64,000 nt of DNA from JABDQZ01 sp963801985 (GTDB taxonomy: Bacteria; Pseudomonadota; Gammaproteobacteria; Chromatiales; Chromatiaceae). Where the stretch lies: assembly GCA_963801985.1 (NCBI GenBank), contig CAWDGV010000009.1:114551-178550 (forward strand), given 5' to 3'. The notes under the pieces were generated by a model that was not told the DNA's origin, did not search any database, and saw nothing but the letters and a program-made list of their open reading frames with translations. Of the stretch, positions 17,443 through 24,607 are shown one piece after another. How positions within the stretch are numbered: the first letter of the stretch is position 1; the number at the start of each line of letters is the position of its first letter. Position numbers and translations under genes: made by a program.

Positions 17443-17592
17443 TGTTTGAAAGTGCACACCTCTATTTATGCTCGCCATCACGAAGTTCTTCCTTGAACTG
17501 CCTCGTCCTGATTTTCATAAGTTAAAGCAACACATTTAAGCTACATGGCCTTTATAAAGGCTTTTATTTTTATTAAAAATTAGGATACGACT
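17443..17592 (+). promoter_or_regulatory. Conserved long 5' leader of csp2
   Basis: Shares with the csp1 leader, in the same order and similar spacing, ATTTATGC (17464-17471), ACGAAGTTC (17480-17488), a 21-nt identical block at 17502-17522 and AAGCAACACATTT (17525-17537). The segments between diverge, which points to selection on the blocks rather than a fresh duplication. The Shine-Dalgarno AGGA lies 10-13 nt before the ATG. Confidence 0.7.
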
Positions 17593-17799
17593 ATGTCTAA
17601 AACTACTGGTACTGTTAAATGGTTCAACGAAGCAAAAGGCTTTGGTTTTATTGAACAAGAATCGGGCCCCGATGTATTTGCTCACTTTAAAGCTATTACC
17701 GGTGATGGTTTCAAAACGCTCAACGAAGGACAGAGAGTTGAGTTTACAGTCACGCAGGGAGCAAAAGGCCTCCAGGCTGAGAACATCATCTCAATCTAA
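17593..17799 (+). CDS. Cold-shock protein, CspA family (second copy)
   Basis: A 68-residue single cold-shock domain with RNP1 KGFGFI and RNP2 VFAHF, closely similar to the csp1 product at 8797-9003; most changes are conservative and C-terminal. It acts as an RNA/DNA chaperone. The start follows TTAGGATACGACT at good spacing. Promoter, leader and 3' hairpin parallel csp1, so the two form a duplicated regulatory and coding unit 9 kb apart. Confidence 0.97.
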   Translation: MSKTTGTVKWFNEAKGFGFIEQESGPDVFAHFKAITGDGFKTLNEGQRVEFTVTQGAKGLQAENIISI

Positions 17800-17813
17800 G
17801 CTTGAATAATGTT

Positions 17814-17835
17814 ACGCACAGCTTTTGCTGTGCGT
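17814..17835 (+). terminator. Hairpin after csp2
   Basis: ACGCACAGC (17814-17822), loop TTTT and the exact reverse complement (17827-17835) form a 9 bp stem just after the csp2 stop. The flank (TCATCCCTCTTG) is only weakly U-rich. The core GCACAG/CTGTGC is the same as in the csp1 hairpin. Confidence 0.6.
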
Positions 17836-18023
17836 TCATCCCTCTTGTCAACAACTACCTTCCACTCGCTATCCCTGGTATTAACTAGAACAAAAACTAT
17901 AAATAAACCGTTAGCAGCTGGTTATTTTCGTCACACTTTTATCTACAGCATATTCCTGACTTTCTGGAATCAGGCGTTTATCTGTTTATTTTATCTAACT
18001 CAATATTGAGTTTGGGAACTCCA

Positions 18024-19061
18024 ATGCATATAGAAATAATCACTACACCTAACGAAATGTTAAAAGAGAGTGGATTTGGCACACTAAAGGCCTGCAACAG
18101 TGTTTTAGCCGCCCTTCAAAAGAAAGGTCGGGGGCACAGCGTACGGTTGAGTATATGTAGCACGGAAGATGATTTAGATAAGATTGTCAAAAGAAATCCT
18201 GAACTCGTTATCCTGGCTGTAAAGTATATTCCCATTAAGCTTGAAGAAGATATTTGGTTATCTGATTATTTCTCCCAGCACAATATGAATTTCACAGGTT
18301 CATCAAGAGATGTACTTGAATTTGATTCAAATAAAGTACTGGCTAAAACACATTTAACAAACAAGGGTATTAAAACAGCAAAATTCTTTATAGCATTACC
18401 AGGGCAGTATCAAAATGAAAGTGAATTACCGATCTCGTTCCCGCTATTTCTAAAACCATTGGACGCGGCAAATGGAAACGGTATTGATGATTTATCATTT
18501 GTAACTAATTTTGCAGATTTCGAAAGTAAAGTGCTGTCATTATACGAGTCATTTGATCAGCCAATTCTGATTGAGGAATACCTGGATGGGCGTGAGTATA
18601 CGGTGGCCGTCATCAAAACATACGATGAAAGATTAATCGTCTCTGCTGTAGAAGTAATACCGCCAGCATCAACTCGTGGGCTTAGAATTTTAGGTTCACA
18701 AACAAAAAAGGATGATTCAGAAAAACTCATAATAATTGAGGATAATGAAATAGCAAAAAGAGTAATGAATCTGGCTATTGATGTGTTCAACAACCTGGGT
18801 GTCAGGGACTTTGGGCGCATCGATATTAAAACTGATAATAGCGGTGAATGCTTCTTTATGGAGGCAAACCTGGTACCGGGTATGACTTATGGTTCAAGTT
18901 ATTTTCCCGAGGCCTGTAACATAGCCCATGACTACACATATGAAAAAGTGATAGGTCTGATGTTAGATGGAGTGCTCACTAGAGCATCGTTAAACCAGCT
19001 TCCGAATCTACCTTCACCTTCAGGTCAAAACTTCACCGCAAGTTTATCTCCTGCAAATTAA
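18024..19061 (+). CDS. D-Ala-D-Ala ligase-like ATP-grasp ligase
   Basis: About 345 residues with an ATP-grasp fold: an N-terminal pre-ATP domain, the glycine-rich loop in FLKPLDAANGNGIDDLSF (about 147-165), EEYLDGREYTVAVI as the purine-side strand, and the metal-binding end DFGRIDIK followed by FMEANLVPGMT, the counterpart of E-x-N-x-x-PG in D-Ala-D-Ala ligases. These enzymes join a carboxylate to an amine through an acyl phosphate. It is not a housekeeping Ddl by sequence (N-terminus and omega loop differ), so the substrates are unknown. ATG 18024 has GGGA 7 nt upstream. Codon use is more AT-rich than its neighbours, suggesting acquisition. It is followed by an asparaginase II gene after 46 bp. 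Confidence 0.82.
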   Translation: MHIEIITTPNEMLKESGFGTLKACNSVLAALQKKGRGHSVRLSICSTEDDLDKIVKRNPELVILAVKYIPIKLEEDIWLSDYFSQHNMNFTGSSRDVLEFDSNKVLAKTHLTNKGIKTAKFFIALPGQYQNESELPISFPLFLKPLDAANGNGIDDLSFVTNFADFESKVLSLYESFDQPILIEEYLDGREYTVAVIKTYDERLIVSAVEVIPPASTRGLRILGSQTKKDDSEKLIIIEDNEIAKRVMNLAIDVFNNLGVRDFGRIDIKTDNSGECFFMEANLVPGMTYGSSYFPEACNIAHDYTYEKVIGLMLDGVLTRASLNQLPNLPSPSGQNFTASLSPAN

Positions 19062-19107
19062 CCACCTGGTATTTTTGGAGTGCATTGTATATAAGGATTC
19101 CATTCAC

Positions 19108-20127
19108 ATGTCTTACGAGCTTTTAGTAGAGGTTACACGCAAGGATGTTGTCGAAAGCCGGCATTTCGGTGCTGCTGTGGTGTGTGATTTCAAGGGCAAT
19201 ATTTTGGGAAGCTGGGGAGATATTGAACAACTGGTATTTCCGCGTTCTGCTTTAAAACCTTTTCTTGCCATTCAACTTGTTGAGAGTGGCGCTTGTAAAC
19301 AGTATGAGCTGAGTGATGCTGAACTATCACTGGCCTGCTCATCCCATCAGGGCGAACAAATACATCAAAACCTGGTGAAATCATGGCTAAGCCGCCTGGA
19401 TTTGACTGAGGAACATTTGGCTTGCGGTGCTGTGCTGCCAGAGCATACTGAGAGTGCCCACCAATTACTGGCATCAGGGCAGCAAGGCTGTCGGATTCAT
19501 CATAATTGCTCGGGCAAGCACACTGGTTATTTAACCACGGCCCTGCACCTGAAAACATCTTTGGATGACTACCACCTGTTCGATCATCCATTGCAACAAT
19601 TATCACTGGAAATACTTTCTGACTTGGCTGACATTGATCTTAAACAGTATCCAATAGGGATAGATGGCTGCGGGTTACCAGCACCGACCATGCCATTAAA
19701 ACAGCTAGCGCATGCAATGGCTCGATTTGCCAATCCGGAAAAGCTGTCAGATATTCGTGCTCAGGCAATTTACCGGCTTCATGAAGCGATGACAAACGAG
19801 CCGCTCTATATAGCTGGGCGTGGAACCATGGTAAGCGAGTTAAATGAAGTCACGAAAGGTGCTGTGCTGGCTAAAACTGGAGCCGAGGGCATTGTCACTG
19901 CGGCCATACCAGAGCATGGCCTTGGGATTGCAGTGAAAATAGCAGATGGCAGTGCACGTGCGCGGTCAGTGGCATTAATGACAATCCTTGAATATCTAGG
20001 CGCTCTTTCTGAGGATGAAAAACAGAAGCTCAAAACTCATATCACTCCGGTATTACTTAACTCAAGAGGTCTTGCTGTTGGAGAAATCAGAGCCGCTGCA
20101 TCCTGGCTTTCAAAACTTAACAGATAG
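19108..20127 (+). CDS. L-asparaginase II family enzyme (Rhizobium-type)
   Basis: 339 residues of the thermolabile, Rhizobium etli-type asparaginase II family. Seen: PRSALKPFLAIQL with the S-x-x-K serine-lysine pair, SLACSSHQGE, HHNCSGKHTGYL and GIDGCGLPAPTMPL, all hallmarks of this beta-lactamase-like fold. It hydrolyses Asn to Asp plus ammonia in characterised relatives; other amide substrates are possible. ATG 19108 is chosen because AAGGA lies about 10 nt upstream and MSYELLVEVTR is the family start. Probable operon with the ATP-grasp ligase, suggesting a make-and-break pair acting on an amino-acid amide or peptide (inference). Confidence 0.9.
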   Translation: MSYELLVEVTRKDVVESRHFGAAVVCDFKGNILGSWGDIEQLVFPRSALKPFLAIQLVESGACKQYELSDAELSLACSSHQGEQIHQNLVKSWLSRLDLTEEHLACGAVLPEHTESAHQLLASGQQGCRIHHNCSGKHTGYLTTALHLKTSLDDYHLFDHPLQQLSLEILSDLADIDLKQYPIGIDGCGLPAPTMPLKQLAHAMARFANPEKLSDIRAQAIYRLHEAMTNEPLYIAGRGTMVSELNEVTKGAVLAKTGAEGIVTAAIPEHGLGIAVKIADGSARARSVALMTILEYLGALSEDEKQKLKTHITPVLLNSRGLAVGEIRAAASWLSKLNR

Positions 20128-20176
20128 ATGACTATTAATGACTGCCTTTTACAGGCAGGCAGAAAGAGTCATCTAT
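20124..20176. terminator. Nested hairpin between convergent genes
   Basis: An outer stem ATAGATGACT (20124-20133) pairs perfectly with AGTCATCTAT (20167-20176); an inner stem CTGCC (20142-20146) pairs with GGCAG (20154-20158) around TTTTACA. It begins at the asparaginase stop codon and lies between convergent genes, so a bidirectional transcription end is likely, although there is no long U run. Confidence 0.5.
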
Positions 20177-20210
20177 CGGTAAAAGTCGACATCATCCGTT
20201 GATTGTCATT

Positions 20211-20717
20211 TTATATATGTAGTGCTTCGATAGCCCACCCGACACCACCATGGTCTGCCTCAGGATGATTACGATCAACTACCCGATTAACCTCTCTGAT
20301 ACGCCAAAGAGGAACATCAACCATCAGCAGGATTTCACCATGACTAAGAGCACCTTTAAATTCACCAAGATGCACATGTGGAATCTTGCGAGCAAAGTAA
20401 TTTCCGATAAAAAAAGTGGTTGCTGCAATAACGACGCCGAGCAGCATAATTAACCATGAATCAAACAGGAACCCAAGAAAAGCGATCACGGTAGCTGAGA
20501 AGAAAACAAGTAAGTTGCTACTCCACACCCAGTTTTCCAGTCTGGCTCCAAAGTCACTGGATTGACGCGCAGATGCCGGAGGCAGGCCTGAAATATCTAT
20601 GCCTTCTTTGGCCAAAGTATGCATGCGTGCCTTAACAACACCATGCATTGTCAATTGCTCAACAACTTCTTGAACCTGGAATTTCTCGGGAAAAAGGTAA
20701 TACAATCTACGTAACAT
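20211..20717 (-). CDS. Small membrane protein, DUF1269-like
   Basis: 168 residues from ATG 20717, chosen because GGAG lies 6-7 nt upstream; an in-frame extension to 20750 lacks such a site. MLRRLYYLFPEKFQVQEVVEQL starts an ACT/ferredoxin-like segment, and two membrane helices (about 68-112) follow, flanked by charged loops; the C-terminal part contains HGEILLMVDVPLWRIREV. This resembles DUF1269-type proteins that open with LRRLYYLLPD; no function is known. The preceding 69-codon gene ends 30 bp upstream and is probably co-transcribed. Confidence 0.7.
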   Translation of the reverse strand: MLRRLYYLFPEKFQVQEVVEQLTMHGVVKARMHTLAKEGIDISGLPPASARQSSDFGARLENWVWSSNLLVFFSATVIAFLGFLFDSWLIMLLGVVIAATTFFIGNYFARKIPHVHLGEFKGALSHGEILLMVDVPLWRIREVNRVVDRNHPEADHGGVGWAIEALHI

Positions 20718-20746
20718 GTTGTTCTCCACAAAAGAGTTGAGTGAAA

Positions 20747-20956
20747 TCAACCCTGAGCTACGTAATCTTCTGAATCAGAACCCTGAATCACTTTGTGGTC
20801 AGGCAGCTCCATATCCATGTATGCCTGCTTGTTCTCTTCTGTTTCAAAATAAATTTCCAGGCCATTAACCTCATCCCCTTCATCAAGACGCGGGTGGCTT
20901 CCTGGGTCCGGTACATCATTCAACGAAATTGGATCTGTAGTAGTTCTGATATGCAT
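20747..20956 (-). CDS. Small acidic hypothetical protein
   Basis: 69 residues, acidic, no membrane segment, no recognised domain. It begins MHIRTTTDPISLNDVPDPGSH and ends in a D/E/S-rich tail. A good Shine-Dalgarno (AAGGATAAG) precedes ATG 20956 at normal spacing. It lies directly upstream of the DUF1269-like membrane gene on the same strand. Function unknown; the ribosome site and composition support it being real. Confidence 0.65.
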   Translation of the reverse strand: MHIRTTTDPISLNDVPDPGSHPRLDEGDEVNGLEIYFETEENKQAYMDMELPDHKVIQGSDSEDYVAQG

Positions 20957-21050
20957 TTTCTTATCCTTGTAGTTGAAAAATCAATTAAGCAAAAACCTGT
21001 CTACATCAAGTAATATCTAAAGAAGATGCTTGAGATTTATGTTTTATGGC

Positions 21051-21407
21051 TTATTGCACACTTCCAAATGACTTATCCTCTGTACCAGCCGGCACTCGTA
21101 GACCTGCTATTCGTCCACCTTGAGCTACTGGACCACCCGGAAACAGTTTATACAGATATTTCATTCCACCCTGGGGATTGAATTTTTCCTCCAAAGCATC
21201 ATGTAGCTCTCTCATATTCAATTCAGGCTTATCATGTTTTACAAAATATTCCTGTAAAGCATCCAGCAATATCCAATGATCAAGAGCAAGAGAGAGACCC
21301 TCATGCTGTGCCATTTGTCTGGCATCACTCTGACACCATTCCTCAGGGGCAAAAGGAAATCCAGGTTGATGAGATTTGGTCTGACTGAGACTGACATTTA
21401 CATACAT
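21051..21407 (-). CDS. DsrC/TusE-like protein lacking the catalytic C-terminal cysteines
   Basis: 118 residues with the DsrC fold signature: GFPFAPEEWCQSDARQMAQHEGL (residues about 16-38), a helical middle with LREL-type heptads, and FPGGPVAQGGRIAGLRVP near the end, the place where DsrC has its flexible Cys-containing arm (K-I-A-G-L-P-K-P-T-G-C). Both arm cysteines are absent here; the only Cys is residue 25. From what I recall, homologues lacking both cysteines have been grouped as regulatory sulfur-related proteins (RspA), distinct from DsrC and TusE. So sulfur trafficking by persulfide on the arm is unlikely; a binding or regulatory role is more plausible. Confidence 0.82.
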   Translation of the reverse strand: MYVNVSLSQTKSHQPGFPFAPEEWCQSDARQMAQHEGLSLALDHWILLDALQEYFVKHDKPELNMRELHDALEEKFNPQGGMKYLYKLFPGGPVAQGGRIAGLRVPAGTEDKSFGSVQ

Positions 21408-21904
21408 ATATAACTCTCCTTGAAGAAAAGGGTTCCGTGGGTTTCCCTATATCTTATGAGTATAATAACCTAGTAAAATACTTTGTTATTACATTGAGTA
21501 TAGCTTCTGCAGTAATTAAAACTCAGTTAATTTTATTATTATGATGAAAGTGAGCTGGCAGGATGAACAATATATGAATCCAAGGCTTGTTAATTTGCTT
21601 TAAAGATATAAGTTTGCTTTAAAGCAATAATAAGACCATGATGTAAGTTAATCTCCTTGGCTATAGCTAAGCAAGATGATATTCCACACATCGATAATCT
21701 ATAAATCATTTTTCTCGCTATAGTTTTTCCAGATTCATTCCGACCTGCTACCACCCTGTCGCTTGCACTTACTACATGCAGACAACACGCAGAGCCTCTT
21801 ATGAAACATTATTGTTAATGTAAGTCCAATAACATGGCCAGGTTTTTATATCGTGGTAATACTAAGGAAAAAAATACTCTTTCAATTGACTGCGGTAACA
21901 AAAA
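21408..21904. other. AT-rich intergenic region, no gene seen
   Basis: About 500 bp between divergent genes. It must hold the promoters for the DsrC-like gene (minus) and the DUF1488 gene (plus). No hairpin, repeat or coding frame that I can defend was found; TTAATGTAAG-type AT-rich sequence dominates. Confidence 0.4.
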
Positions 21905-22174
21905 ATGACATTAAGTTTTCCAAACCCAAATCGAAGCTTTGATAATGAGACCAGTCGTATCCTGTTTTGGGGATACGATAATATTATGGAAGTTTCATTT
22001 TATTTAGAATCAGATGCGCTTGAAAAGTTTAATTCTGAGAAAACCAAAACAGAATCCGGCCTTCTTAAGATATTTGATGCTATTCGAAACCAGATTTATG
22101 AAACTGCTGATAAAGTCTATGCTCGCGCCAGTAAAGGCAGCCACGCTTGTATATTATCGGCCAAAGACTTTTGA
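21905..22174 (+). CDS. DUF1488 family protein
   Basis: 89 residues, beginning MTLSFPNPNRSFDNETSRI and continuing FWGYDNIMEVSFYLESDALEKF, then LLKIFDAIRNQIYETADKVYAR and a terminal S-A-K-D-F. These match the small DUF1488 family as I remember it (opening L-x-F-P-N-x-x-R-x-Y/F and F-x-G-x-D-x-x-x-E-V-x-F). No function is known. No strong Shine-Dalgarno is visible (GGTAACAAAAA). It stands alone among small genes. Confidence 0.8.
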   Translation: MTLSFPNPNRSFDNETSRILFWGYDNIMEVSFYLESDALEKFNSEKTKTESGLLKIFDAIRNQIYETADKVYARASKGSHACILSAKDF

Positions 22175-22467
22175 AAATTATGTAGCTCATAACTTATACC
22201 CTACCCACCAGACTGAGAGCTATATCAATCGGGTCTTTCAATCTCCATTGACAATAAAGTAATGACTGCATCCAAAAAGACCTGATCATAAATCTTATGA
22301 ATTTAAATGATTAGCTATTTCTCCAGGAAAGACTATATTAGACGGTCCACCATCACCGCATCTTCTGCCAATATCCGGTAATCCTTATTAGATGAAGTTT
22401 CCGCAGGGTGCTATGTATATTACATAGACTTACAAGCGGCCGGTGATGTGTTACTGGAGTTTTCCGC

Positions 22468-22638
22468 ATGTCCACACCAACACTCTTAAAACCCACAAAA
22501 GACACCAAGCCTGGCAAGCCAAAAGAATTACTTAAAGATATATTTTTACGTAATCAAATAAAGAGAGACCTTTTACATAAGTCAACGATTCACATTCACG
22601 ACGCAGATCCAATGACAGGTAAAGACATCAAAGATTAA
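22468..22638 (+). CDS. Small basic hypothetical protein
   Basis: 56 codons from ATG 22468, with GGAG 8 nt upstream. The product is Lys-rich (LLKPTKDTKPGKPKELLKDI) with a short helical centre and an IHIHDADP segment; no known domain. It is below the usual gene-calling size. Support is the ribosome site, a clean reading frame and biased composition; it could be a chance frame. Confidence 0.4.
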   Translation: MSTPTLLKPTKDTKPGKPKELLKDIFLRNQIKRDLLHKSTIHIHDADPMTGKDIKD

Positions 22639-22876
22639 GAGACCCATCCTAATTTACGTTTACCGTTCGAAGCGTCGAATGAAGATGATCAAGGGGGTTG
22701 GGTTATTCAAATGATGCTGTGATATCCCAATCATTGATACCGGAAATACCAAGATGTTTACAAGAACTGCGAACGATTGATACAACAGTATTAAACTGTT
22801 CACTGATATGTATTAGTAGCTGACAGGTATAAGATTGTCATCTTTAATATCAAACTTCTTTCAAAAGGAGAAAGTC

Positions 22877-23191
22877 ATGTTAGTCACCTTTTCTTGCCCT
22901 GCTTATGCGGACATAACCATGTTCGGTGATATTGCCATCCAGTTATTGAAGTTGATGGGACATAGCGGAAATATCCCCAGCGCACTTCTCGCCGAGGACG
23001 TCCCGGCTGCCCTGGAACGACTGGAAGCAGCAATTAAGAACGATATCCAATTGCATCCCCCTCGAGCTTCCTCTGAAAATGAGGATGACGAACCGGAAGT
23101 CACTCTCCCCCACCGTGCTCTGCCGTTGATTGAATTACTCAAGGCGTCAGCAAAAGAGAAATGCAATGTGATGTGGGACAGCAACAAATAA
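22877..23191 (+). CDS. DUF1840 family protein
   Basis: 104 residues from ATG 22877, chosen because AAAGGAGA lies 6-7 nt upstream. MLVTFSCPAYADITMFGDIA, LLKLMGHSGNIPSALLAEDVPAALERLEAAI and a late LPLIELLKASAKEKCNVMWD match the DUF1840 family, found widely in beta- and gammaproteobacteria, of unknown function. An acidic linker (SSENEDDEPEV) joins the two halves. Confidence 0.87.
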   Translation: MLVTFSCPAYADITMFGDIAIQLLKLMGHSGNIPSALLAEDVPAALERLEAAIKNDIQLHPPRASSENEDDEPEVTLPHRALPLIELLKASAKEKCNVMWDSNK

Positions 23192-23391
23192 TTTAACAGC
23201 CGCCTTTGTTAAAATGATAAAGCCCATAATCAGCAGTACCCATAAATACCTGATTCAGGGTTAACTCTCTTCAGTAGATACATCACATAGTCAAACCGTG
23301 TTAAACATAGAACAGAATCCATTAAAACGATATGTAGAGACCTACAAATACAGTCATTTAAAAAGAGTTACCTGAATGCCTCGCATGGCGA

Positions 23392-23700
23392 TTGTCATTA
23401 TCTTCTCAGAAGAGCATGATATTGACCGTGGATGGTCAGCATAAGCGCTTAAAAGGCCTGCCGCCAACGCTTACCGGAGCTTTATTGATGAGCAAAAAAG
23501 AATATTACTTCCGTCTACAGCAAGATAATCTTCCTGATATGCCAGATCACCAGAAGTCTTTCGCCCCGATGACGTTTGATCAGATAGGTGAAGAGCTGGC
23601 TGTCTCACATCAACGTACCTGCCGGATTTGCCAATCTACACTTAAAAAACTGCGCAAACATGCAGACGAGCTAGGCATAGACCCTGCTGACTTACTCTAG
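23392..23700 (+). CDS. Small helix-turn-helix protein, sigma-70 region-4-like
   Basis: Up to 102 residues. The second half (MTFDQIGEELAVSHQRTCRI followed by CQSTLKKLRKHADE) reads as a sigma region 4-type HTH, so it probably binds DNA or RNA polymerase. The start is uncertain: TTG 23392 gives the longest frame, ATG 23416 has a weak GAAGAG site, and ATG 23488 (70 aa) has GGAG 9 nt upstream and keeps the whole HTH; the last is the best by ribosome site. Confidence 0.65.
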   Translation: MSLSSQKSMILTVDGQHKRLKGLPPTLTGALLMSKKEYYFRLQQDNLPDMPDHQKSFAPMTFDQIGEELAVSHQRTCRICQSTLKKLRKHADELGIDPADLL

Positions 23701-24054
23701 TGGCTACGGCAATGAATCTTAAGTTACTCTGCTTTTACCGGTTAAGCCAATACTGGCGAGACGCAACTCAATTAACGCCAAAGACAAAGATGAACTAATA
23801 CAGCTTCTACCCTATTAACGATTTGAGGGTTAGTTGTTTCCTGACTATAGAATGATCCCATAGAGCTTACTGTCATATTTTTTTACATTCTTGGCATAAC
23901 TTGAGAAGTATTAGGTGCCAGATAAAACATAAGGCATTGAAAAAGAACAAATAAAAAAAGATGGCTTGTAATATGCATAGTTTACATAGCCACTGTAAGT
24001 ATCTGAAAAATGATTCATTCTGACTTTTTTCAAGTACCAGTTAGGAGGTGTGCT
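23701..24054. other. Intergenic region, nothing recognised
   Basis: About 350 bp of AT-rich sequence between the HTH gene and a 38-codon ORF. No coding frame, terminator or repeat stands out. It presumably contains the promoter for the 38-codon ORF. Confidence 0.35.
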
Positions 24055-24171
24055 ATGCAAGGAACAAGAGTCTGCGTACCGATTAATAGCCCAGTATGGG
24101 AATATTATATTAATGAAGGCTGGATTGAGCTGTGGGTTGAAGGCACCTGGGTAACGATGCGTCACCCATGA
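24055..24171 (+). CDS. Microprotein of 38 residues with consensus Shine-Dalgarno
   Basis: ATG 24055 follows TTAGGAGGTGTGCT, a near-perfect anti-16S match at ideal spacing, the best ribosome site noted in this window. The frame encodes 38 residues (MQGTRVCVPINSPVWEYYIN, then EGWIELWVEGTWVTMRHP) and stops at TGA 24169-24171. It is rich in Trp (four) and Tyr, without a signal peptide or membrane helix; alternating hydrophobics suggest beta strands. Not recognised. Too short for normal gene callers. Confidence 0.55.
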   Translation: MQGTRVCVPINSPVWEYYINEGWIELWVEGTWVTMRHP

Positions 24172-24607
24172 TTGATGTCAAAAACATATTTTACAACATG
24201 CTATAAAAGCTTTTGCTTTGGCAATTAATCAAACGACAGGGGCTTTACCAGCAGTAGCAATTCTTGCAAAGACAGTTATATAAATAAGGCTATCCGTTTT
24301 AAGTGGTTATTACCAACTAGTAAAAACGATTTTGGATTTACTTGCATTTGTCGGCTATGCGACCACTGCCGCCAGATGGAGAAGAGACAACCTGAAATCA
24401 AAACCGAAGAAACCGGTCAATCAGCAGCCGACTTGGGAAGCTCTACCAAGCGGACTGATTTTTAACGGGATTCACAGTCTCCCATCGGGCTAAAACGTGT
24501 AACAGCTGAAGTTCAGGATATTACCGCTGACTGACCACTTTGTACCATCAAGTCGTGAATAATTTTTGAATATGTCAAATTATGTATGAATCAGTGCATG
24601 TTATTGC
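24172..24607. other. Intergenic region with ambiguous coding potential
   Basis: About 435 bp. Two overlapping plus-strand frames stay open over 24321-24493: one ends at 24465 with a Cys-rich start (TCICRLCDHCRQMEKRQ), the other ends at 24493 (ARWRRDNLKSKPKKP followed by PTWEALPSGLIFNGIHSLPSG). Neither has an ATG with a ribosome site, so a degenerate gene is more likely than two real ones. The left copy of an 18 bp inverted repeat lies at 24291-24308. Confidence 0.35.
24291..24308 (+). repeat. 18 bp inverted repeat, left copy
   Basis: TATCCGTTTTAAGTGGTT is found as its exact reverse complement at 25904-25921. The two copies bracket the DUF6279-like lipoprotein gene and its flanks (about 1.6 kb). 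Flanking sequence (TATTA / TAATAACA) also nearly continues the symmetry. Confidence 0.5.

Noticed and set aside
18024..19061. Housekeeping D-Ala-D-Ala ligase (ddl)
   Set aside because: Only the ATP-grasp core matches; N-terminal and omega-loop sequence and the neighbourhood (not mur/fts) do not fit Ddl.
22014..22262. 82-codon plus-strand frame overlapping DUF1488
   Set aside because: Lies mostly inside the DUF1488 gene in another frame; no ribosome site and no family resemblance.
23911..24165. 84-codon minus-strand frame over the 38-codon microprotein
   Set aside because: Antisense to the microprotein that has a consensus Shine-Dalgarno; composition not protein-like.
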